Source of the DNA: Patagioenas fasciata
Lineage: Eukaryota; Chordata; Aves; Columbiformes; Columbidae
DNA: 64,000 nucleotides
Assembly (NCBI RefSeq): GCF_037038585.1
Contig: NC_092525.1
Location: 21,410,867 to 21,474,866, forward strand
Reading direction: 5' to 3'
Shown: in pieces, positions 25,601 to 37,600 of the stretch
Layout of the letters: each line of letters starts with the position of its first letter
Position numbering within the stretch: position 1 is the stretch's first letter
Program-made: the position numbers and the translations under genes
The notes under the pieces: generated by a model
What the model was told of the DNA's origin: nothing
Database searches by the model: none
Seen by the model: the letters and a program-made list of their open reading frames with translations, nothing else

Positions 25601-28600
25601 TGCGAACTCCCTGTGCCGCCTGTACCCCGCGCACTGATGAAATGGAAAGTTGACCATAAATCAATGTCGGCGGCTACGTTAGCTATGCATCAGCGGCTCG
25701 GTGCCGAGATGCACCAAAACAAAGCGCTGGCTGCTCGGTGCTCCCACACTGCCCCCTAATGCAGAGAGATCTCGGGAACCAGGGAGAACAGGGGGCTTCG
25801 CAGTCTGGGGGGATTGCCCCAACATCCCTGGCCCTCCCTGCATCGTGGGGTGCAACTCTTTGGATAAGGTCACCCACGGTGGGTGAGGATGGCAAAACCA
25901 GGCCGGACTCCATGTTGTCCTGCTGCCTCCTCAGATGCCACCATTTTCCCCCTGCTTGGCTCTCTGGGCACCTGGTTGTAGCAGAAGCTGCCATTCACTC
26001 TATGGTCAACCAGCTCCAGCGAGGAGGCACAAAAGCCACAAAACTGGCTTGCCCATCGCGAAATCCCAGGGCAGAGCTCACAATCAGCCTTGTACCAGGC
26101 ATGGTTTGGAGGAAGGTGGGTTACGAGTTGGAGGAAAGGAAGAGCAAGCATTGGAGAAAGTTTTGGTTTTTTTTTTTTCTGGAAGTTTAGTAGGATGCCC
26201 GAGGCTTTTGTACCAAGCGTCTGGAGCATATGGTGGGATTTGCAGTCAACTTTCTCTCGGGTGCTCCAGCCAGATGGAGGTGACTGTTCTTGGCTCCGAC
26301 TGACACGGGTTTGTTTCCTGAAGAGCTTGTGTTTAACATATTCCTTAAAACCAGGCTCTGCAGTTGGGAGCCCCAGCTGCAGGCGAAGCAGAGCTCCTGC
26401 CCACGACTGCCTTCCACTGTCTGCGGGGGAACTTGGCCCGACTTGCCATGCCTTGCTTTTCCCTGCCTTGCTTTTCCCTGCCTTGCTTTTCCCTGCCTTG
26501 CTTTTCCCTGCCTTGCTTTTCCCTGCCTTGCTTTTCCCTGCCTTGCTTTTCCCTGCCTTGCTTTTCCCTGCCTTGCTTTTCCCTGCCTTGCTTTTCCCTG
26601 CCTTGCCCTCTCTTGGGAAGGTACGGTTGGGTCCTCACCCAGCATCACGTTCTGGAAGGTGACCATGGTCCTCCTCTCAAGGGCACCGAGAGGATCTCCA
26701 ATAGGGTTCTTCAGGGATATCTTTTTTTTTTTTTCATTGAGAGCTTGCAGAACTTCCCTCTCCTTCAGTAGGAGTAAAGCTCCTATTCATATAAACCCAG
26801 GCATGTCTTAAATTAATCTCCATCTCTTTTAGTATTTCCTAATGTCAAAACTGGTAGGCAGGGGCAGGTATTTTAAAATATAAGATGCCTTCCTGTTGCT
26901 AACTCTAAATTATCAGTATCTTGTGACAGCGATGCTTTGCCTTCTCGTGCCATCCTGCATTGTTCTGCCACCCCCAGAGGTGCTTGAAGATGTTTTTAAA
27001 TAGAAAAACTCCCCCATTAGCTGAAAGTGTGTAGCCCATAAAACATGATCCATTTGTGGTGAATTACGGTGGAAACATAAATTGACACGCGCGGAGCTAT
27101 GATTGCTCGTGCCATTTTCCGTCTTTAATATTTTACAAGAAGTTTTGAGGAGTCGAGCTCATGAAAAGACAGAGTAGAAATAACCTGATCGCCTGGAAAC
27201 TCCCCTTAGAAAGCATCAACAGCAACAAACTTTGGTCGTCTGATGGGCCAGGCTGGGCTTTTGAAGTCCCTGTAGTGTAGAAGGGGGTGGGAAATGGAGC
27301 AACATGAGCTATCAGAAAGTTTCTTCTAATGCCATTTCAGGTGTTTGGGTTTTTCTTGAGGCAGCCGCAGGAAGGTGAAGAGTAACCCCCCCCCCCCCCC
27401 CCCAGTAAGGCATCCAGTTTGGGGAAAAAAATATTTTAAAAAGAAAAAGAGAACTCAGAGATGATGGGGTTTCTCTAATTGGGGAAAGTGCTGGTGTGGA
27501 GATGTGGGTGAAATAGCTGCAGAGCAGGTCCAGCTCACCCGGCACGGTGTGTCAGATGGAGCTCTGCCGCGGGGATGCGGCGCTTGGAATTTGGGGTCTG
27601 GAGAGAGGTGGTGCGGAGGAAGCAGGACTGTGCATGCATTCAGCCTTCTCTTGTAACAGCACTAGTTAATAACTGCAAATACACTTTTCTTAAGGAAAGA
27701 AAAAAAAAGGGGGGGCTGTTCTGTTGGTTGGAGCCCACGTGTCATCTCTGCAAAACACTTGTCTCAAACCGCCGGGGTCCATCGGGATCATCTGCCTCTT
27801 CCTCTGCAGCCAGGGAAGCCTGTGTGAAAAAGCAGCCGATCCGGCAGGGTCTGCGTTTCTGACAGAGCAGTGGGGGCACGGGAAGGGGCTGTGTCGGTTG
27901 GAGCCCAGAGTGAACATTTCGGATGCTGCTGCTCATTGCTGTTTTGAAGAAGCAAGAGAAGAAGAGGGGGAAAAAAAAAAAAAAAGGGAAGAGAAACCCC
28001 TTTCAGCTCCTACCTGCCCGTCAAGACATTTGCACAAGCTGGGTGTCTGCAGTCACAGTATGCAGCGGTCTCGCACACAGGATAACACAACGGCAAGGAT
28101 GCAGCGACACCAGGCCCGGAGCATCGTGGGGAGCAGCCCCGGGTGGCAGGACCACATGCCGGGGATGCGTTCAGCAGCGCGGACAACCAACACTGTCCTG
28201 ATCCAATTGCCGCGGGGGATTTTTATCTGGTGTCTTACAGACGTTTTCTCTGCAAGAACTAAACGCTGCTTGCTCTGAAGATGCCAGTGCAGCCCCAAGG
28301 CATCACCTCCAGGGTGGCCATGTCCCCAACGCATTCCAAACCTGTTTTCCCCATGCCCTCACATGCAAGGGGATATGGGAGGGGGGACATCAGGGTTTTC
28401 ACCAGGACATCAGGATGGCGTCTGGGTGCCCATCCAGTTGGTACCTGGGGAACAATGTCCTAATTCTTGTGGTGCAGCAAAGCAGGTGCTGTGGAGGACG
28501 TGTTGACTCTTGTGTTGATGGACCTCGAGGGTTGGCCTCTGTGAGTCCTGGTTTGTCCTTACCACTTGGTTTCGTCGCTTGTTTGCCTTTGCCAGTCTTC

Positions 28601-31600
28601 CCTAGCCCAAATCCTGCAGCTATAATGTGTAGGACAGGCTTTGGTGGTGGCCAGACCTCATTGGGGCGTGCTGTCCTCCATGAACCGGTGGTTGGAGGTG
28701 GCTGCTGCCCATGGTGTGGTTTAGATTTGCACAGAGTTACCCACCTCAGAAGCAAAAATAAGTCAAGTTTCTTGCATGGAGATGACTTCTGCTGAAGGTG
28801 GTTGATGCTACAGCTGGACCACAGAGGTTTGTCTTCTCCACTGTGGTGGCACGTGGATGGAGAAGGCAGTTGTGTTGGCACCAGGAGGGTTGCCCTGAGG
28901 TGCTGTGACCTCTTCCAGCCGAGGTTTGCTGGGCTGTAGAGGCTGGTTGCCTTTGGCTCCTGGAGAAGAAACGGTGGTGTAAATGTGGGGCTTCATTTCC
29001 CTGCCCAGGGAGGCTGGTAGTTTAAATCCGCTTGGCTCCATCTTACCGCCAAATCATTCAAATTAAAAAAAAAAAAAAAAAAAAAAGGAACCCACCCTCT
29101 CACTTTATTTACATTGCACTCAAGTTTCTGCTGTACAAAAGATTTGCAGGTGCAAATATGTCCTGCCTTCATTAACTTTCCCTCCCTTTTTAATTTATGT
29201 GATTTCAATTTTCCTTCCCTGTACTGTTAATTAGGGGACCCTCTAATCAGTACCATTATCACAGTGGTATTCATGTTTAGGAAAGCTGCTAAACAAATGC
29301 TTGCAAAATTGCTAAATGGCTAATTAATGTCTGTTAATTAAGAAAATTGCTCATGGTAACAAACCATGCCATTGCTGGCAGCAGCTAGAAGGCGAACACT
29401 TGTTGAAATTAGTAACGAGGCAGGTAGAGAACATCTGCTCTGACGCCGGTCCTGGAGCCTGCCGTCGCTTCCCATCACCTCCTAACAAAGCTCCTTTGCT
29501 TTCTCTACCAATTACACCTCCTTTGACTCAAAAAATACCTTTTTTTTTTTCTCTCCTTACATTAACACACACCAGTTTATTCTTGCACTGAGCACATTTT
29601 TCTAAGCAAATTTTAATTTTGTGTTTTTAAGGGACAGTTGGGAGGGGGAAGGGAAAAAAGTGTGTGTTCAAGCCCAAAATATCAGCGGCTGCTGCATCAC
29701 AGCCTTAAACCTGCACCAACTAATCTCTCCTTTTTTCCCCTAGACATCCTTTCTTTGCTCGCAGGCCATTTTACTGGCGTCCGTAGGGAATGCAGCTCGA
29801 GGAAGGATGTTGCGCCCACACGGGCTGGCGATGCAGCCCCGGCCAAATGCTGCCCAGGCGCGAGCTGGGACGTGCTCCTCGTCCTCTCGCTCCAGCACCT
29901 CCACTGAACCACCACCAAAAAAAACCAAAAACCAAAAAACCCCAGAGGTGTCTCCAACCCTTGGCATTAGAGAGGATAAAATGATTTTTTTTTCTTTTTT
30001 CTTCTTTGGTTTGGGGGTGCTTTTTTATAATTCCCCCCAACCTTTCTGGTCCTCTCCTGTGTATTTTTTTCTTCCTCATTGCACACCCTTGCAAAGTGTT
30101 TCCCTGTGTGTTTATCATTGCAGACTTGGTTGAACTACCGGACCATTTACCGTCAATGTGGCTGCTGTATTTTGACAGATGTTCTGATTTTTTTTTTTTT
30201 TTGCATAAATCATTATTCATTGTTCAACTACGAATGAATAGAAACTCAATTAGAAAGAGGAAAGAAAAAAAAAAAGAAAAAAAGTAAAATGAGAGAACCA
30301 ACTTCCCAACAAAACAGGTCCACCCATGAATCCTTTTTTTAGCTCTTTCTGCGCTTTCATGTGCTAATCTATAACCTCCTTCTACTGTCTGACCTCACAG
30401 GGACCGCCTGGGTCACAGCCCTCGCCACACGCACAGCCTCCACCCCACAACCCTAACAGCATGATGGGACCCCACAGTCAGGTAAAGACACAGGCGATGG
30501 GTAGGGCTGTGAACCGCGATGTGCGCTCGATTTGCCTTTTTTTTTCCTCTGTAAGTATGCGGGGCAGCGGGTGCCCGCTCCCTGGGAGATCCCCTGGGCA
30601 GCCCAGCTCCGAAGCAAAAATGCTGGGTTTTTTCCCCATTTTTCTTTCTTTTTTTTTTTTTTCTTTTTTGGATGTGCAGTTGTCAATGGACTGAGAAGTC
30701 AATCATGGGTATCAGACTGTTTTACCTTCCCAAGGTAGCCTGAGAAATTTAACTTGTTGTGGGTTTTTAAGCATCAGTTAGTAGCAGCTGTTGTAAAAAA
30801 AATAGTAACTTTAAGTCTTTCTTCTTTTTTTTTTCAGTACTTAGCATTGGGGTTTTTTTATGTGTGCGTGTCTGTATGTGCTTATTTGCCACTTTTTTTA
30901 ATATATCTCTATATATTTAAACTTTGAACAGTATCTAACACTCAGGGTTTCCCATGCACTAATGTTAACAGCCTCACCTAGTATTGCCGATGTCACACGC
31001 TCTCAAACAATAAATCTGCAGTGAAAGTATTAAAAATGGACTCCAGACAACTTTTTTTTTTTTTTTTTTGTTTGTCTTTTGAAATATCACTTTTTTAAAA
31101 AAGGATGTCTCCAGACAAAAATAACAGACAAACACGGTGTGTACAGTCTAACCGGCGTGCGTGGGGAGCGTGCTGTCACCCAGCAGCTCGGCCTCACCTC
31201 CCTTTTGTGTCCCCGCAGCCGTTCATGTCACCACGCTACGCCGGAGGTCCCCGACCCCCCATCAGGATGGGCAACCAGGTACTGCAACGGCGGGTGTCCT
31301 GGAGGTGGCTGTTATTTGGGGAGGGGGAGACAGACCAGGCATCCTGCAGGTGCCCCTTGGGTTTGGATGGCGAGCATCGCCTCCCTCAGGCATCTTCATC
31401 GTCTTGGTGCTGGAGCATCAAGTGTCACATAACCATTTAATTTAAATTTAATTTGATGTTTGGGTATATCCATGGTGTAAACGGTGGTGAGGTGTGTACC
31501 AGTTTTTATTTATGGTGTATTCAGTGTGTGCTCGCTGCCTGGCTGGATTTTCCCCTGTGATCACAGAAAATTAAAGTGATGGAGATAATCCCACAACTGG

Positions 31601-34600
31601 GTTGACCGACCGCTTAGAGCAGCGGCGGGGTCAAGCGGGGCAGGTCACTGCTGAATTTTTTGGGTTGGGTTTATCCTCTTATCCCAGCTTAAACAAGGGC
31701 AGTTTGTTTCTGGCCTTACGCACAGAGGCTTCCACCCCACGCGCTGCCCGAACGCGTGGCCTTTGCTTGAGGGATTTGTCTTGTTCCCAGTGATGCTGTG
31801 CAGATCCATAGGGTAATGACCAAACCAGAGATTATTTGTCATTAAAGGAAACCTGCAATTCCTTTGCATAGCAAAGGTGACTGCACAAAAATAAACTTGG
31901 GAGCTTGTTTTTTGGCTAACTATTCTTTTTAGATACCTCTTATTAGCAGAAAAAGCAGCATAGGCAGGAAATAGGATGTAGCAGCTTGCTTTGTGTTTGT
32001 GTTTGATGGGTTTGAGACTTGAATCACTGGAACATGCAAAATGATGGTGAGATGTAGCTGGGAAAAACTCAAGGGGGGCTGATTTATGACCTCAAAGAGC
32101 CTCCCACCCAGGGCACTGGTGGCTAGTTTAGCAAGGTATTAATTAATGACACCTTCTAATGGGGTGGTTTAACAGGCCTCTGTCCTGCTGCAGTACCCAG
32201 CACTGCTGGAGGTGAGCATGAGAAGCTGGGGTGGTTGCTCTTCCAGCAGGGTCGAGCATGCATCGGTGGGTAAAGTTAATTAGAAAGATTTTAATTTTTC
32301 CCCCCAGTCACCACATATAAAACACAGGTTTGTACCTACCGAGAGTTCAGCAAGGTTATGGTCACATGCAGAGGGACAAGAGGAATAAACAGACGGGCAG
32401 GAAGGTCAGGCAGCAGAAGTGTAAATATCCATCACTACAACCCCTCTGGTTTATCTTCATCCTGCTGCCAGCTTCCAAGCTGCAAAGTAATGGGGACTGG
32501 ACAGATTCTGCCTCAGTGTGTCCATGTGCAGCCAGTGCCTGTGCTGTGCTCCAGCAGCAGGATCTGTGTTGATACTCAAATAAAAGGCAGTGCTGTAGCA
32601 AAACTGTTTACAGTTTGCTTCCCCCAGGCAGATGGTATCTACATTTTTCTCCCCCTTTATCTGTTCAGAGCAGCCTTTGAACTTTAAATAGCTGTGTTGC
32701 CGGAGCAGAGCTGGGTTTGGGGAGGGGAAGCATCCACCTTCCCCCCGTGCCTTTGTAGGGACAGGTCTGAACGCTGCTCTGCTGCAAATGGACCATCTCC
32801 CTGTTTGCAGCCGATGAGTTGCTGCAACCTGTACAGTTTGACCCTGGCGATGTGTAAATACCAGGGAGCTGTGCTGTTGGTCCCCTTTCCCTGCTGGCCT
32901 TGACACCTTTGCCCGGCACAGCTTAGCATTTCCCCCGCTCCCCTAAAATACAGCAGCCTGATGGCACGTGGGCTTTAGGGAGAAGAGGACATGCTGGTGC
33001 CTTGTGGGGTTTTTAGAGGCTGTTTGTGAAAGGAAAGGGGAGACAAATGTCTGGAGGCTGTAGGAAGATGCCGGGATACAGAACGCAATGGGATGTGGGA
33101 TGCTCGGGCAGCCACAGGTCATGCTGCAGCAGGAGAGGTTATGCATCCTGGGGAATGCACTGAGGAGCCCATTGAAAGCCTAAAGCCTCAACCCGAATCT
33201 ATCTCCGTAGGCTGCATTTTAGCAATTCTTATTTTTTTTTAAATCTTCCTCCCCTTGTTTTCACAGCCCCCGGGCGCTGTTCCTGGTACACAGCCATTGC
33301 TGCCCAATTCGATGGATCCCACGCGACAGCAAGGTAAACCCAGCGGAGGAGGGTTGAACATTAACGTTTCTCATTAGCTGTTAATTTGGGACCTGGAGTG
33401 GCTGCTGTGCAGTATAACCCCCCTGCTTTCCTCCCAACAGGGCACCCTAACATGGGCGGCCCCATGCAAAGGATGAATCCTCCGCGAGGGATGGGCCCCA
33501 TGGGTCCTGGTCCACAGGTAAGCCTGGCGCCAAAGAGCATCTTCTCCCCCCTCTGCCCTGTTTCCCCATTAGTGTTAATGCGTTCTACATTAGTCTTGCA
33601 TCTGGAAAATCCCTCCTTTTAACAGGAGCGAGATCTTCAGAGCTCATTAAGGGTATTGCAACCTCCCTCTTGCCCTTCTGTCAAAGGGGATGGCACTTAG
33701 CGCGGTGCTCGAGCAGCCTTTTGAGTGCATTACACTGCCTGCCTGGGAAATAGTTATGACCCTAACAGCAGGAAAGGGAAAGGAGTTGTGCATTAAAAAT
33801 AAATAAATAAAAAGAAATGGCAGAGATCCGTTTAGCAGGCAAATAAGGCTTTCCTCTGCAAGGCTCCCCTCCGCCTGCCCTTCCCTGCTGCCTGCTTGAG
33901 CTTTCTGTTTCCGGCAAGGGGAGTGAACTCTTGAAATTAAGCAGATCTGGGTTAATATATGCTGTCTTTCCATTGATTCACTTTACGGAGTGGCTTTTTG
34001 TTGACTTACTCGTGTTTGTTCCTTCTGCGAGACTTCAAAACCAGATTACCATATTTTGGTTGGAGGTTTATCCTCTCTGCCTCATCGCCTACGTTGAGTT
34101 TGTAGTGTGAGGATCAGAGTCTGTCAAGAGACGAGCGGGTGCGCTGGAGTTTTGTTTTGTTTTGTTTTTCCCCTGGGGACTGTTGAGATAAGTGAATATT
34201 GTGTAAAGAGGGAGTTGTGTCATCTCTTTTTAACACCAGCCTGAGGATGCTGCTCAGGGATACCCGGCTGTCTCTGCAGGCACCCAGATCCATCCTAGGG
34301 CAGGGGATAAAGAACCTGTGCGAGCATCGTTTCACACAAGCTCTCTGATAGCGCTACTGCTCTGCTTAAAATCCTCCTTTCCAGGAGGATCACACCCCAA
34401 AAAAATGGCATTTGTTAGCGTGGCCTGTGCCAAGGAGAGCAGCGGCCGCTTGCCTGGGGGAGGCTGCTCGCTTCCCACTTGCAGAACTCGCTGCAAAACT
34501 TGGAAGCCGCGAGCGTGCGTTCAGCACCGCGTGGGCTGGCGGCGGCTCTGGGAGCCGGCAGGAGCTGTGAAATGTTCCGAGCTTTTATTTTTGACTCTGC

Positions 34601-37600
34601 CATTCCCTGTGTAGGTACATTAGGGGAGAGGCATCTGAAAAGGCTACCTTCCCTTGGGAAGCGCTGGGCTTCCCAATCTGGCACCTGCCGAATGCTGCCT
34701 CCCAGGAACAAGCACAGGCAACCACCAAAAATATCCAACCAAACCCAGCAGCCCCTTGCACCTTGTGTGCCCAGGACTTTTTTTTTTTTTAAGCTTTGCT
34801 TCAGAACCTTCCCAAATGCTCCTTAAATTATCCCAAAGGACAGCAGAGTATCCAGCCAGGACATCCCGGCATCCTGACAACAGCTACTTGTTACGCACCA
34901 GCGATGAATCATCTCTTACAGCTGGTGGCTGCTGCCTTTTTCCCTTTAATAGTTGCAGCTTTAGCTCTGCAGAGGCCAGAGTTAGGTTTGCCAGTGCCTC
35001 GATGAAGAGGTTTTGTAGCTCGCTGGATTTCAGCAGCATCTTGCCAGAGCTCGGCATCCAGGTCGCTCAGCACAGCTGCGTTCCCTCCCTGAGCGTCTTT
35101 CAGATGACTTCGTTTTCCAGCCTTTTGGCTCCAATTAAAAACACTTTTTTTTTTTTTTTTTTTAACAAGGCATTTGTTGCTGCTATTCAGTGTAAATGGC
35201 TGGAATTTCGATCAATTAAGGACTTGCTGGTAATTTGTTTGGGGAAAACCCTCTTCTGCCTCTTCAAAACAAACTTTGGCATTGCCCTCAGCGGAGCGTC
35301 ACGCTCCCGTCCATCTGTAAATCCAGGAAAGAATCGACAGCGCTGAAGTATTGCACTTGAAATCCAGCTCAGAGTGCTCCGAGGGGCTGCGATATAGGAA
35401 GCAGCCTGCCGTGCCCCCTCCTGCCCTGGCAATTTTGTCTCTAAATGGCAGAAATACAGCCCAAAAAGATGCATCACGGCAGCATGACCTAAATCTGGCT
35501 GCTCGTTGCCTGGAGGGCACAGGGAGCAAAGCGCAGACCAAATGGAGCGCGGCATTCAGGGAATTCCTTCGCTGCCTTGGGCTGGGCTTTGTACTAGAGC
35601 TGGTTTTAGGAGATGAGGGGTGCAAATCTGAGGCTGCCAGTCCGGGCTGGAGGCTAAGCTGGGCTGAACTGAGCCAGGAGTGGAGCCCCAAGGGGCTGCC
35701 TGTCCTAAGCTGCTCCCCAGGGCTGCAGACCTGCTCGGGGGATGTAGCAGGGAGCTGGGAAGCACCAGGAAAACATGCCTGGCTTGGTTTTCCCTGCTCC
35801 AGCCGTCGCCCTGGGAGCAGGGGCTGGATGCTCTGTCTTGGGGATGCTCGCGCAGCCTTTTCCCATCGTTATTCTGCAGCAATAGCCTTCCAAGCATGAC
35901 CTTCTTTTCTCCTCCTACCCTTGTTTCCTCCTGCACAAAAACACAAACCCAAAAAGCTGTTGCTGTTTTCCCTCCAACAGCATGGCGTCAGAGACCAGGG
36001 GGGACTTTGGGGCTCCGCCTGGCTCAGTTCCATATTTAGCTGCCAAGGGATTTTTTATAAACGCGGTTGCTAACTGCCTGTACATTCATCATAATCTAGG
36101 GGGTTTTTAAAGCTCATTTTTGCAAATTAACCCTCTGGTTGTTTTGGTTTTTCGTTGTTGTTGTCTTTTTTCTTTTCCCTTCTCTTGTTTTCTCTGTTTT
36201 CCATTCCCATTACAGTACACTGACCCTTGCTTATTGTTGCAGAACTACGGCAGCGGCATGAGACCTCCACCCAACTCCCTTGGTCCCGGCATGCCTGGAA
36301 TTAACATGTAAGGCAAAACCCATGCCAGGGATGTTTCACTGCCAACTCAGGCTTTGTGGGATTGTGTGGCTAAAAACACATTATTTTATTTTTTCCTGTT
36401 TAATTTTGACCCCAGGGGGCCGGGAGCCGGCAGACCGTGGCCGAACCCCAGCAGTGCTAACTCAGTGAGTATCATGCAGTCCTTGAAGCAAGAGCAGGTC
36501 TGGTCAGGGATGGTCCCACGAACGGGGTGATTCCTTGTTAGTTGAATCATGCTAACAAGAGGGTGTTCCCCAGGCTGCATCTAAAACCTAAATGCTGCTC
36601 CCATGCTGCTCTCCCTGCAGTGGGGTGCAGCTATGGGGGCTGGTGGGCCCTGGGATCCCCATCCTGGCTGGGCAGGGGGGCTCTTGGCTGTGCCCTGCTG
36701 GGGTCCAGCCCACAGGGGCCACTGTGCACCCCACAGCTGAACCCGGCTTCTCTTCTCTGTATAGATCCCATACTCTTCTTCATCACCTGGTACATACGTG
36801 GTGAGTCCTCCCACCCTGTCTGTTTGTCCTGTCATTGGGGTGCAGAAATCAGAGGATCATAAGAATAATTTGGATCGGGAGGGACCTTCACAGCTCATCC
36901 AGTGCCACCCCTGCCATGAGCAGGGACATCTTCACACAGCTCAGGTTGCTCAGAGCCCCGTCCAGCCTGGCCTGGGATGTCTCCAGGGATGGTTCATCCA
37001 CCACCTCCCTCAACCTGGGACAGGCTCTTACCACCCTCAGTGTAAAAAGTCTCTTCCTCATGTCAAGCCTGAATCTCCCTTCTTTTGGTTGCTTAGATTA
37101 GTTTTAGGTTAGATTAGATTGAGTTGTTTAGTTTAGATGTTACCGCATGGGGAGCTCGTGCAGTTTGTGGGGAATCAGTGCTGTGTCGGGGGCCAGGCTG
37201 GGCTTGGGGTGCAACATCTGACCGAGGGAGGTGTTTGCAAATGTGGGAGGTGCATGATGCTGGTGTTGGCATGGCTGACCCTCTCTCCATTGTCTCTCCG
37301 CAGGGCCCCCCTGGTGGTGGCGGTCCTCCGGGGACGCCCATCATGCCCAGTCCCGCAGGTACGAGCCTCTCCAGCCCCCTCACTAGGGTCACTTCCCATG
37401 GGCTCTTTCCCCTGCCCAGAGACCCCCCATCCTGGGGCTGTGCCACCGCGCACGGACAACCCCTGCCCAACTGGCAATAACCAATAACCAATTTATGTAG
37501 CTTTTGGTTTTCTGGGGAGCAAGCAGCATGGTCTGCCTGGCTTCAAGGTGGGATTTGGGGATGTTCCTATATACCCCTGTATCCCCCTATGGATTTGGAT

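Larger units (their letters stand above)
22660..30400 (+). other. SSBP3: SSBP3 intron, 7.7 kb
   Basis: Intron between exon A and the 81-nt cassette exon. It holds the 15-bp minisatellite at 26451-26607, an 18-nt poly-C run at 27386-27403, several A/T runs, and two AT-rich candidate regulatory blocks (about 26990-27180 and 29215-29350). I see no coding exon or CR1 element in it. Confidence 0.8.

Noticed and set aside
26090-26811. Overlapping 97-190-codon open frames on both strands
   Set aside because: All arise from the 15-bp minisatellite, whose unit length keeps several frames open; the products are repeats of five residues.
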